Assembly (NCBI RefSeq): GCF_036323735.1
Contig: NC_086024.1
Span: 74,783,924-74,847,923 of the forward strand
Direction: 5' to 3'
Length of the DNA: 64,000 nt
Source: Rattus norvegicus
Lineage: Eukaryota; Chordata; Mammalia; Rodentia; Muridae
Below the pieces are notes generated by a model. The model made no database searches, was not told the origin of the DNA, and was given only the letters and a program-made list of their open reading frames with translations. Position 1 is the first letter of the stretch. Each line of letters begins with the position of its first letter. Shown here piece by piece: positions 48,326-59,400 of the stretch. The position numbers and the translations under genes are program-made.

Positions 48326-49435
48326 CTTCAAACACGAGTCATTTTCTAATTTCTAGAACTATTTAATTCTGATAGTACTTTTATAGCATTTTTTTCACTT
48401 TATAGCATTTAAAATTAACAACTGGAGAGAAAAACATTTTTAAAAATATCTGCTCAAAACCCAATCACCAAAAGTTAACAACTATTAGTATTTAAGTTTC
48501 TCATTCTCAACTTCAACAATAGGAGCCAATGTATATACTTTTTATATTCCAGAAAACATACTGACATCACTTTAATTACAGGGTTGGGGTATACTGCAGT
48601 GATAGAACACAACATAGCATACAGAAGCTTATGTTTGATCCCTACCACCACTACAAAATAAAAATATGTAATACTTTACACAACATATATAACTATTTAA
48701 CTAGCCCTTCATGTTGAAATGAGTTTTTATTATTTCACTGACAGTTATAATCTTTTAAGTACATTATAAGCACACGATTTAATGGATTTTTGAATAAACA
48801 GCACCTAGCTTAACAGGCACCAGTAGACCTAGAAACTCTGTCCCTCTAACCACTTACTAGCTGTTCTAAACTAGTATTAACATTCTCTCAACCTCTAAAA
48901 GTTAATTTGTGAATGTGGCAGATGATTTCTATTATTTTCAATTTTATAAACTTGACACCCATGTTGTCAAGTTTAGCTGTAGTTAACTTACTTTTATTGC
49001 TAAACAGCACTCTGGCTGCTAATATATCATATTTATCCATTTTAATGCTGACATTCTAGTCGCTTCTAGATTTTCACTAGCATCAAGGGCATATATATAT
49101 ACACATATGTATTTATGTACATATATACATATGCATATATGCAATTCCTATATAACTGCAGTGATCACATGCCTACATTTTAAGCAGTGGAATTACCAAG
49201 TTACTGGGTATGTATGCTGTGTTCTCTTTATAGATACAAGGGCATCTCAGGCCCTCAGCCTTATTTACTACCCCACCATCAACATATACAAATAAATTCT
49301 GCTAACTCTAAAGCCTCATCAACACTTGACATTCCTTCTCTGTCATTCCCATAACTGCTAAACTATATTTCACTGAAGATTTTGCCTATACTTCTTGAAT
49401 AATAATGTATCATATCTACTTTTCTTTTTTCTTTT

Positions 49436-49521
49436 TGTTTTTTTTTTGGAGCTGGGGACCGAACCCAGGGCCTTGCGCTTCCTAGGTAAGCGCTCTACCA
49501 CTGAGCTAAATCCCCAGCCCC
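49436..49521 (-). mobile_element. ID element 9 (part of composite SINE)
   Basis: Antisense ID core (GGAGCTGGGGACCGAACCCA ... AAATCCCCAGCCCC) with T-rich left side. It is followed immediately by a B1 fragment and a B2 in the same orientation. Confidence 0.93.
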
Positions 49522-49641
49522 TTGTTTGTTTTTTGAAACATGATCTCTCCATGTAACCTTGCTGTCCTGGAACTTCAATTACATAAATCAGGCTAACCCT
49601 GAACTCAGATATCTGCCTGTCTCTGCCTTCTGAGTGCTGGG
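49522..49641 (-). mobile_element. B1 SINE, 5'-truncated (part of composite)
   Basis: Begins TTGTTTGTTTTTTGAAACAT and runs to CTGAGTGCTGGGA, where it stops at the B2 A-tail. The usual B1 5' end is missing, so its 5' end is fused directly to the B2 tail. Confidence 0.85.
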
Positions 49642-49828
49642 ATTTTTTTTTTTAAAGATTTATTCATTTATTCTATATAAATACACTGTAGCTGTCTTCA
49701 GATACACCAGAAGAGGCCATCGGATCTCTTTACAGATGGTTGTGAGCCACCATGTGGTTGCTGGGAATTGAACTCAGGACCTCTGGAAGAGCAGAGACTC
49801 TTAACCTCTGAGCCATCTCTCCAGCCCC
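49642..49828 (-). mobile_element. B2 SINE (part of composite)
   Basis: Minus-oriented B2 with tail TTTTTTTTTTTTAAAGATTT and head CCATCTCTCCAGCCCC. Its right flank ATATCCACTTTTCT pairs with ATATCTACTTTTCT at 49412-49425, to the left of the ID element. Confidence 0.93.
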
Positions 49829-50890
49829 ATATCCACTTTTCTACTAAATTATCTTTCCTAAATTTATAAAAATTAAATCACTTTCATGTTTGGATACAAT
49901 TGCTTTCAGGTTTAGGAAATGTGTAAAATGAGGTATAAACATTTACAAATCTACAATTTCTGTCAAATCGTATTTTCTTTTTTATGCTGATTTAAAGGAG
50001 TTTATTACTATTTATCTGCAAATAGACTTTGATGCAGATAATTTCATACTTAGCATGGTATATTATTTGCTTACTTCATTTTTTTTCTATCCAATATTCT
50101 GAATAGTTTTTTATATCAGTAAAAACATTTTACTTAATTTTTGATCATGTATCATATAAGTAAAATTATTTTACTTATGTATATCATAGATAAAAGATAT
50201 TTGTCTGGGCACAATTTTTAATTATGAGTAGGAGGAAATTGACATGCTAACAATCTTGCTTTATACAAACTATTACAATAAAACAAACTAAGACTTGCAC
50301 AAACTCTCCTCCAGGAGCAATAACCAAAAACAACTCTAACTCTGCTCATGTTCTGAAAAAGCTATACTGGAAAAGAAAATAAATGAAGAAAATCTTTAAA
50401 TCCAGCCTTATTTACTATAGTAGTCTTATTGTAATTAAAGGTAGCAAATAAATACAAAAATATTTCCACTTTCCATTTTTCTAAGACTTATTCTTACTTT
50501 TGTAGGAAAGGGTTTTTCTATTGTTTCTTTTTTGTTTTTTGAGACAGGGTTTCTATGTGTTAACTCTGGCTGTCCTGGAACTCTGCAGCAGGCTGGCCTT
50601 GAACTCACAGAGACCTGCATATGCCTAGCAGGAAAGAGTTTTTTGAAACACAGACAAAGCAGCTAAAAATGACCTTGAGCGCCTGATCTCTGTCCAGCGT
50701 GAAATGATGACTGTCACAGACAAATACTGCTATTCTCAGTTCTTATTTTCACTCCTCTATGGAGGAGAATATGACAGTATTTTCTAGAATCAGAATGTGC
50801 CTTTAGAACCACTCAAGAACATGAATGGCATCTAAATCTCAGTTTGTGACAACTGAAAGACAAAATAAAAGGTTCTGCTGCTAAAAGCCA

Positions 50891-50930
50891 AAAAAAATAA
50901 ATAAATAAATAAATAAAAAATAAAAAAACC
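50891..50930. repeat. (AAAT)n repeat
   Basis: Short AAAT/TAAA run with A-rich right end. Confidence 0.85.
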
Positions 50931-51768
50931 CAATTCAGGTGGTATTTATGGTCTGACTCTCAGTACTTAATATTAAACCAAAATCTAACCAGTACTTTTT
51001 TAAATTAACTATTAATATCAACAACTATGTAAGTTTTGTCTTACTATACACTTTGAAAAACCTTAAGGAAACAAGTTATCATAGCAAAGTAAAAAAAAAA
51101 AATGGTTGCTTTAGGAACAAGCTACTAATAACTTCACTGGTTTCTATTCAACTACAATGTCAAAAACCGTTTGTAAAACTGGGCAGTCTCATCTGTATCT
51201 GTAATTCCAGCACTCTGAAGGTGGAGTCAGGCCAGTCAGATGTTCAAAGTTACGCACTGATATCTATGGCAGCGAAGGAATCCTAAGATATGCAAATCCC
51301 TGCCTTAAAATTAAGAGAGGAAACGGGATAACCACGATCCAGATACTCAAGAAATAGAAAATTGTTAGTATGATTCCCAAAGTCTGCTTATGTTAAGGTT
51401 TTCTTAATTCTTTTAAATTCTGTACAGTTATATGGACTCTATATCCAGTGTACTACAGGGTACATATTTATGAACTATTATTCTCATATTTACTACTTTA
51501 TACAGAAGAAATCTAATTGGAGATAATTTTTCTACTCTAAATTTCTCATAGCTGCTATAAAGTCAAAATCTAGCAAATTTCCGGTATCTTAGAACTACAA
51601 TGATCTACTTATAACTTCTCCAGATAAAGGACCTTGTTAAGTATTAAAAATTAAGCTTGAGCTAATGTTTGCTGCCACATCAAACAACCTGAGCCCAATT
51701 CACCCAAACCCCACATGAGAGAAGTTCAGAAGTTAATTCCCAAGTGGTCCTCGGACTGCCCTACACAC

Positions 51769-51769
51769 A

Positions 51770-51814
<45 letters not shown>
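51769..51814. repeat. (AC)n microsatellite
   Basis: AC run with a GCGC interruption at its left end. Confidence 0.95.
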
Positions 51815-51817
<3 letters not shown>

Positions 51818-52509
51818 TGAAAAAACACTGGAGAGGAAGGGGGCAGAACCTCATTATGTAGTCTTGGCTGGCCTGGAGCTCACTATGTACAACAAGCTGG
51901 TCCTAAACTCAAGAGACCTGCCTGCCTCTACCTCCTGAGTGGTAGGATTCAAAACATGTAGCCCACACCCAGCCAAATATAAATAAATAAATATACATAC
52001 ACATACACGAGGGATAAAAATTGCTTACAGGAAAAAAAGTTACTTTAGCATATTTTGATTTTAATTACTAGCAAAAATGTATCCATAATTTTATATAGGT
52101 TTCACTTTGGAGAAAATAGGATTGATAGGCAGATGAAACAATTTTTTATTTGTTTAATATTTTCACCAATGGCTGGAGAGATGGTTCATGAATTAGTAAG
52201 ATTCTATTCTGTTCTTGCAGAACATCCAAGGTCAGTTCCCAAAACCAACACTGGGTAACTCACAACTATCTGTAACATTACCTCCAGGGAGTTTAACGCC
52301 CTTTTCTATACTTGACACCAGCACTCGTGTGCACATACATGTATACTCATACAAACATAATTTTAAATAAAAATATATTAATGAAAAAATTTCCATCAAA
52401 TTTTACAGTTTATAATAATCATTCATCTGATGCTATAAAATCAAAATCAGGATAAAAAGTACATGCTTGTTTCATAAAGATGAATTTTTTTTTAAAGAAT
52501 AAAGTTTAC

Positions 52510-52583
52510 CTGATTCAAAGGTGGGCATTTTCAAATCACCTTGGTTCAGTTCTGTGCCATATTTTAATTTGTGATACTTTGCC
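52510..52583 (-). CDS. Strn3: Strn3 exon 3
   Basis: 74 nt, acceptor ATTTTCAG, donor GTAAAC. It encodes AKYHKLKYGTELNQGDLKMP and TFES, linking the coiled coil to the calmodulin-binding region. Its length (phase 2 in, phase 1 out) means skipping it alone would shift frame. Confidence 0.96.
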
Positions 52584-52973
52584 CTGAAAATTTAACAATT
52601 GGCAAAAAATAATTATTTTTTATAACTGAGTACTGCTATGCATTACTCTAATAACAAAGCGTAAATAAAATGTGTCCATTTTAAAGTTTTTTCCAAAAAC
52701 ACTGAAAATGTACAGAAATATAGCTAAAATATACAAAAGAAAATTACCCAAGTAAACAAATACAGGTATGTAAAAAGATACATTTCTCCTTATCTTTAGA
52801 GAGAGAAAACATCTGAAATATATGGTAAAATATATTACTTCTACTTCTCATTTTTTCTTTTCTTCTTATATACACAAACTAAAGTAAAATGTGAAAAAGA
52901 TGTCAATAAGGTATACAATGATATAAATGGGAATAGCACTGTTCTAGTCCATTAACAAATAAAATGTACATAC
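52584..52973 (-). other. Strn3: Intron 2 (390 bp)
   Basis: Short, repeat-free, AT-rich, with GTATGT donor and TTTTCAG acceptor. Confidence 0.93.
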
Positions 52974-53077
52974 CTTTCTTGTTTTAATGCATACTCTAAC
53001 ATCTTTATTCTTCTCACTAAATCCTTCTTCAAATTTTCTTGACCTTTCCTTTCACCTTGTAAAAATGCAATTCGTGC
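52974..53077 (-). CDS. Strn3: Strn3 exon 2 (coiled coil)
   Basis: 104 nt, acceptor TTTTTAG, donor GTATGT, phase 0 start. It encodes ARIAFLQGERKGQENLKKDL, then VRRIKMLEYALKQE, a heptad-patterned helix (hydrophobics at I, F/L, L, L, I, L, Y/A, L). In striatins this coiled coil homo-oligomerises and carries the PP2A A-subunit binding surface. The preceding residues belong to exon 1, outside the window. Confidence 0.96.
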
Positions 53078-55208
53078 CTAAAAACATTAAGACACATTTA
53101 TTTCATTTTTCCTTAACCAACTACAAACAGCAAATTAAAATAGGAAAAATAATGTAAAATGCAGCATTTTTATGCATGACCTCAAGACAAAACTCATAGA
53201 AATGGTCAACCAAACTTTCTACTAGATAACATAATCTCTTTGAAAATAAAAATAACCATACAGAGGCTACTGCCTTAAGATAATTTAGAGCCTCTAATAA
53301 AATTAATGCTTAATCTTTATATAACCCTGGAAGAAACTCTATGGATAAAAGTGAGGATAATTAAAAACTCGGAGTGTGGTAGGAATACGGAGTACCCATA
53401 GAGAAAGAGGGTCACCAAGAGCTCGCTGTGCAAGGTAAGGGGGACAGGAACCTAACATCCACTTGATTCCGTTACTTTTTTTTCCCATAACTTAATTAAA
53501 AATTAGAGATCTGAAAATAAGACTGAACTAAGGCTGTGGTCTTATCCATACTTTGGTGAGAGTAATCAGTTGAATAAATAATACTAAAAACAAATGGATC
53601 ATGAGGTTTAATGTCAGGACAACAAATAAAGCAGCCACAAGGAGAGAAGATATAGAGGAAAATGAAACAACCAATGGCCTAAACATCGAAGTATGTGTGT
53701 CTGTACTTAAATTAGTCTAATATTTACAAAAACTAAAATCATATTCTCAAATAAGATCTTTCAGAATAAGAAACTTCAAAGTACAGAAACATCTCATAGC
53801 ATCTTTTCTGAAATGATTAAAACTATAATTAGCTTTTGAGATAGGGTCTTATTTTAGATACCTGACTGTCCTTAAATTTCATTCACCTGTCTCTATCTCC
53901 TGAGTGCAGGGACTGCAGGCATACACCACCGCCATGCCCAGCCAAAAATGTTTTATTATACATTTCCATTCTACCATCCCATTCCAAATGTGGTTCAATT
54001 CTTGAAAATAATTTCAGAGTATTACAAATAGTTCAGTTACCATTTGTTTTGTGGTATCTTATATTTTTGCTATCACTTCTACTATTTAAAAAAAAAAGGT
54101 TTTCTTCTTTAAAAAAATTTTGAAGGTATGGTGGTGAATGCCTTTAATCCCACCATTTGGGCAAGTAGAAGCAGATAGTTATTTTTGAGTTCAAGGCTAG
54201 CCTAAACTACATCTAGAGTTCCAGGACAGCCAAAGTTATACTGTGAGACCCTGTTTTGTCTGCATATGTCTGTGCACCATGTAAATACAGTGCCTATGGA
54301 GTGAGCGTTGAATTCCCAGGGACAGGACTTTGAGATGGTTGTGAGCTGCCATGTAAGTACTGAGGGGCTGAACCCAAGTCCTCTAGAAGAGCAGCTGGAG
54401 CTCCTAAATGTTCTAGCCTTTCCTTTTCTTTTTCTAAAGTGCATTATGAGGATTGAATGCAGGTCCTAAGGCTAGTATATATAGCAAGACAAGCACCTTG
54501 CAAACAGAACTACCTCTCCAAGTCTGTAACTTTTTCTTTATTGCCTTATATTCTGCGCTTAATGACTCTGAGCTAGTAGTATTGTCAAGTATTTATCAGC
54601 TTTAATCCAACTCAAAGTGTAAAGGTTACATTTGATCAAATAAGTAACAGATTTAGCACTTAGTTAAGTATAAAGGACTTCCAGTAATTATAGGTCCTAA
54701 TTTACCATTAGTAGCACTCAACTCTGTAAACTCTGTAAACACTTAAATATAACCTCAAAAAAATTTATAAGTCAGAGATGGTAAACAATGCCTGTAATCC
54801 TAGCGCCAAAAAGAAAAAAAAAAGAAAAAAAAGAAAACAATACAATAGCATCAAAACCAAAAGATACCTATTAATAACATAATCATGTATGAGATTCTCA
54901 CACACAGTTTAGTATTAGAAATGGCAACTGAAAGAGAAAATGGACTAACAAACCCACCATGCTAAAACCATTGATATTCACCTAAATTAATCGAGATTTA
55001 ATTTCAATCTCCAAATGTATGTCTGCATAGCTATATATAAAAAGAGATGGCTCAACAATCTCTCTTAAAAAGAGAGATGAAGAGTGCATGCAACTTTTAC
55101 AGAGGACCAGTTTGGTCTTGGTAGGCATCCATGGTGTTGGCAGTGAAGTAGAAGAGATAAAAAGCTTACAACCGCCTCTTAACTCTAGCACCAGTGGCAC
55201 GTGCGCAC

Positions 55209-55210
<2 letters not shown>

Positions 55211-55300
<90 letters not shown>
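55211..55300. repeat. (AC)n(AG)n compound microsatellite
   Basis: About 26 AC units (55211-55262) run straight into about 19 AG units (55263-55300). Confidence 0.96.
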
Positions 55301-55302
<2 letters not shown>

Positions 55303-55389
55303 AACCTTTAAAGAAGTAAAATTTACAAAGAATTTTAGTTGCCAAAACAGTCCTGACCACTGGGAAGGAAAAAAGATGCTAAATATCAT

Positions 55390-55905
55390 GGTTGGGTTTT
55401 TGTCACCTCAACAAAGCTAGAAGTATTTGGGTATTTGTGAAATGACACCTCAACTGAGTAAAATGCTTCCTCCATTAGACTGCCTAAAGGAAAGGGGAAG
55501 GGCATTTTCTTCATAATGATGAATGGGGGAGGACCCAGTTCACTGTGATTGGTGCCACCCCTGGCAGGTGGTCCTGAGAGCAAACTGAGGAAGGGGTGGG
55601 AGGCAAGCCAGTAATCCAAATTCCTGCATGGCTTTTGCTTCAGTTCTTGTCTTCAGGCCCCGCCCTGACTTACCTCAGTGACAGCACATGACCCAGAGAT
55701 TTGTTAGTTGAAAACAACCCATCCTTTCCTCCCTAGTTGCTTTTTTTTTTGTTTTTTTTTTTTTTTTCGGAGCTGGGGACCGAACCCAGGGCCTTGCGCT
55801 TCCTAGGTAAGCGCTCTACCACTGAGCTAAATCCCCAGCCCCCCTAGTTGCTTTTTATCATAGTGTTTCATCCCAACAACAGAAACCCTAAGGCAGAATT
55901 TAGTA
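55390..55905 (+). mobile_element. RChARR1/URR-type rodent DNA transposon remnant, split by an ID
   Basis: Contains ACACCTCAACTGAGTAAAAT, GAGGACCCAGTTCACTGTGA and the right-end CATCCCAACAACAGAAACCC, parts of a very common rodent non-autonomous element. ID element 10 interrupts its TCCCTAGTTGCTTTT segment. Family naming is from memory. Confidence 0.6.
55746..55841 (-). mobile_element. ID element 10
   Basis: Antisense ID, T-rich tail at left, flanked by CCCTAGTTGCTTTTT at 55731-55745 and 55842-55856 (exact 15 bp). Confidence 0.96.
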
Positions 55906-56487
55906 CTGGCAGTGAGGTACTGCTGGGACAGCAGACCCATGTTTTTAGGAAGGTTGTGGAAAGTCTTGGGCTAGAAAACTGAGTGTTGAGTGTTAATAAT
56001 TAGTAAGCTAGTGTGGGAACGTAGAGATAATGCTGAAAGCAGTGCAGAGCATGTGAGTGAGGCCTGGCTTGTCAAGCCTCAGAGACAAGTTTGGAGTCTC
56101 TTAAAGGCTCTACCAAGACCATTTAATATTTTAAATTAAGAATCTGAGTTTAATTCTAGCACTTAGGAAGCAAGTGAATCTCCATGAGTTCCAGGCCAAT
56201 CTGGTCTACGGCCTACAGTCTAAATAGTGAGTTCCCAACAGTCAGAGCTATGTAAAGAAACCACTTTAAAAAAAAAAATCTGCAGCTAAAGAATCAGCTA
56301 TGATTAAGAAGTGACCGGCATCGGACTGTAGAGATGACTCAGTGGTTAAAAGTATCCTACTGCTCTTCAAGAGGACCTAAGTTCAATTCCGAATACCCAT
56401 TTGAGGCAGGTCACAACTGCCCATAGCTCCAAGGAGATATAAAACCTTTGGCCTCTGTGAGTACCTGAACTCATATACACAACCAGA

Positions 56488-56488
56488 T

Positions 56489-56574
<86 letters not shown>
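56488..56574. repeat. (ACAG)n(AC)n compound microsatellite
   Basis: About eleven ACAG units followed by about nineteen AC units, at the tail of a B3-like SINE (about 56320-56487, plus). Confidence 0.95.
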
Positions 56575-56672
56575 CTAGACAAATCATTGCTGGGCAGTGG
56601 TGGCACATGCCTTTAATTCCAAGGCAGAGTTAGGGCTACACAGAGAGACCCTATCTTGAAAAAGAAAATCGA

Positions 56673-56870
56673 GGGGGCTGGAGAGATGGCTCAGTGGTTA
56701 AGAGTACTGACTGCTCTTCCAGAGGTCCTGATTTCAATTCCCAGCAACTACATAGTGGCTCACAACCATCTGTAATGGGATCCCATGCCCTCTTCTGGTG
56801 TGCCTGAAGACATTGACAGTGTACTCACATATATAAAATAAACAAATAAAAAAATTTTTAAAAAAAAGTT
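56673..56870 (+). mobile_element. B2 SINE
   Basis: Plus-oriented full-length B2: head GGGGGCTGGAGAGATGGCTC, body CACAACCATCTGTAATGGGA, tail of AAATAAACAAATAAA type. Confidence 0.95.
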
Positions 56871-56968
56871 GCCTTGGTCATGGTTCTGTTCACACAGTAA
56901 ATAAAACCCTAAGACAGAAGCTGGTATAGGGACTGTGGTATTGCTGTTATAGGCCTGACCATGCCTTA

Positions 56969-57093
56969 AAAAAAAAAAAGGAAGAAAGAAAGAAAGAAAG
57001 AAAAGAAAAGAAAGGAAGAAAGAAAGAAAGGAAGAAAGAAAGAAAGAAAGAAAGGAAGAAAGAAAGAAAGGAAGGAAGAAAGAAAGAAAGAAA
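56969..57093. repeat. (GAAA)n/(GGAA)n long purine tract
   Basis: About 120 bases with no pyrimidine on the plus strand, made of GAAA and GGAA units with AAAA interruptions. It would be a UUUC tract in the transcript and can form a triplex in principle. Confidence 0.95.
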
Positions 57094-57099
57094 AGCAAA

Positions 57100-58010
57100 A
57101 AGGGGAAGAGGGGGAACCAGCATCACTGAGGCAAAATCTTCTGGAAAATATTTCCTCAGATCAGCACACAAAGTTATAGCTCAGAGAAGACCAAGGCTGT
57201 ATTTCATACTAGCAGTTGAACTTGTTGTGTAAGTGTCTCCCAAGTGGTGTAAAGGAGTCATAGAGTACATGCACTAAGAGGCCAAGAAAGGTTTTGGTAA
57301 GGGTGGGATGCAATTTCAGTGGGAGCAGAGCCTCAGGACTGAAGTGGTCATAGGGTGAAGCTGAGGCTCTGGCACCATTTGGCTGGTCAAAGTCCCTGAA
57401 GAGAGCTTAGGTGAGAATAAGGTTAAAGGTGTAGGAGAAACCCAGCAGTTTGGGAACACAGTGGCAGATGTGGGGTGGAGCTGGCTGGCCTGAGCCTTAA
57501 AGACAAGGCTTCTGTGCTGTACCAGGTAAAGCCAGAAAAGTGGGGCTGCCAAGCCCTTTGGCGTGCAGAAGATCTTAGGCCCCCAGGGTCTAACTCTGAG
57601 CTTTATACTGCCGGACTTCGGTTTTGCTTTGACTGTGACTGTGCCCTGGTTTGTCCCTCTTTGAGTAAGAAAACATATAATTTATTCACAGTTGAGAGAC
57701 TTTGGTAGACAGTTATATAGGCATAATGTTATATACTGGGTAAATTTTATCCTTGTGTCATTCAAATGCTGATTTTTTTTCAAATGCACATTTTTCTCTG
57801 TCCACATAGCGTGTTTCAATTTGGGACTCGGAATTGTAATGCTATTCCAAGAATCTCCTGTCTCAAGTTTGTGTAAACAATTCTTACCATTTATTCTCTG
57901 CCTTGTCAATCAATAAAAGCTGATCATCAATAGCTGAGAATATAGAATAGAGAAGGACTCCCACCAGCCAGAAAGAAGAGTAAGATTCCACCACATGGAG
58001 AAAGAAAAGT
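57100..58010 (+). mobile_element. Probable old LTR or unclassified rodent repeat
   Basis: A block such as GCTTCTGTGCTGTACCAGGT, TTATACTGCCGGACTTCGG and CAATAAAAGCTGATC (an LTR-like poly(A) signal) recalls a rodent interspersed repeat, but I cannot name it. No intact reading frame. Confidence 0.35.
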
Positions 58011-58247
58011 GTTGAAAAGCGCTGCGGCTGAAGAATGAAAGACCTAAAGGCAAGTATTTTAGGATTTTGGCTGGGAGGTAGCCGATTAGTTCAGGGGATG
58101 AAAATAGATCAAATGACTGCCCAGGTATTGAGGTAAAGCCTTAACTAAATCTTGGTTTCTCTGTCGTTTTTGAGGAACTAGCTAGGGTTAAAAAACCCAG
58201 CCCCTGTGTTAATTTACTACATACAGTTATATTAAAATTAACATTTG

Positions 58248-58433
58248 GGCTGGAGAGATGGCTCAGCGGTTAAGAGCACCCGACTACTCTTCCAGGTGTC
58301 CTGAGTTCAATTCCCAGCAACCACATGGTGGCTCACAACCATCTGTAAGGAGATCCAATGCCCTCTTCTGGTGTATCTGAAGACAGCTACAGTGTACTTA
58401 TATATAATAAATGAATAAATATTTTTAAAAAAT
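58248..58433 (+). mobile_element. B2 SINE
   Basis: Plus-oriented near-consensus B2, head GGGCTGGAGAGATGGCTCAG, body CAGCAACCACATGGTGGCTC, A-rich tail. AAAATTAACA recurs on both sides as a likely duplication. Confidence 0.95.
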
Positions 58434-58647
58434 TAACAATTCACTCATAGAAGAGAGTTGTCCTCTGGCCTCCATATGTATATGCATGCACACAAAGATA
58501 AGCAGATACAGACACATACACTAAATAAAGTTTAGTAAAAAGCGTCATTGGCGGCGGCAGTGTCATCATGGTGTTTATAGAGACAGGGTTTCTTTGTGTA
58601 ATGGAGCCCTAGCTGTCCTGGAACTTGCTCTATAGACCATGCTGGCC

Positions 58648-58649
<2 letters not shown>

Positions 58650-58696
<47 letters not shown>
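58650..58696. repeat. (GT)n microsatellite
   Basis: Perfect run of about 23 GT units between a B1 half and the tail of a B2. Confidence 0.95.
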
Positions 58697-58698
<2 letters not shown>

Positions 58699-58871
58699 GA
58701 TTTTTCTTTATTATATGTAAGTACACTGTAGCTGTCTTCAGACACACCAGAAGAGGGCATCAGATCTCATTACAGATGGTTGTGAGCCATCATGTGTTTG
58801 TTGGGAATTGAACTCAGGACTGCTGGGAAAGCAACCAGTGCTCTTGACCTCTGAGCCATCTCTCCAGCCCC
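58697..58871 (-). mobile_element. B2 SINE
   Basis: Minus-oriented B2 (GTACACTGTAGCTGTCTTCA ... GAGCCATCTCTCCAGCCC), opposite in direction to the B2 at 58248-58433. Confidence 0.95.
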
Positions 58872-59287
58872 CATATTGGCCTTGAACACAGAGATCCACC
58901 TGCCTCTGCCTCCCAAGGGCCGGGATCAAAAAGGTGTGCAACACCAATACCCAAAAGGTGTAAGAGGTGAGAGCATTTAGCTGCCTGTACCACATGATGA
59001 ATCCCAGGCTTCCTGAAAAGCTAAGTACCAAGACCTGCCTCAACAAGCTAAAAGTGGGGAAAGAGCATCCTACAACGGAATGTGTGGTTGGGTCAACGAA
59101 GGTAGGACTTCCCATCCCTTTTTAACTGGAGTGCTGAGGTTTGCGTCCAGAGCTTCATATTTGCAAGGTAAGTACTCCAAAGAAATGTTTTCCCCAACAG
59201 AAAAAAATTGTTAAACACCAGCAAAATACTTTAACTGGTGACATCAATGGCTGTTTTTAACTAACCCTGATCTAAAAAGTAGAAAGG

Positions 59288-59400
59288 TAAGCCAGGCATA
59301 GTGGTGCATGCCTTTAATCCCAGCACTGAGTTCCAGGCCAGGCTGGTTCACACAGTTTCAGGGCAGACAGGGGCACACAGAGAGACATTGTCTCAAATGA
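59288..59400 (+). mobile_element. B1 SINE (short)
   Basis: GCCAGGCATAGTGGTGCATG, CTTTAATCCCAGCACTGAG then an internal deletion and GAGAGACATTGTCTCAAATG. Confidence 0.8.

Larger units (their letters stand above)
46507..52509 (-). other. Strn3: Intron 3 (6.0 kb)
   Basis: Contains a GA repeat, ID elements 7-9, a (TTC)25 array, an old ID-like remnant (about 48580-48655), a composite ID-B1-B2 block (49412-49842), a B1 (about 50530-50630, minus), an AC repeat (51769-51814) and a B3-like SINE (about 52160-52375, plus). No exon seen. Confidence 0.85.
58575..58955 (-). mobile_element. B1 SINE split by (GT)n and B2
   Basis: Left half at 58575-58649 (AGAGACAGGGTTTCTTTGTG ... CATGCTGGCCTTT), right half at 58872-58955 (TATTGGCCTTGAACACAGAG ...). 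The B2 and GT repeat lie between, with ATGCTGGCCTTT/ATATTGGCCTTG as the probable duplication. Confidence 0.85.
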
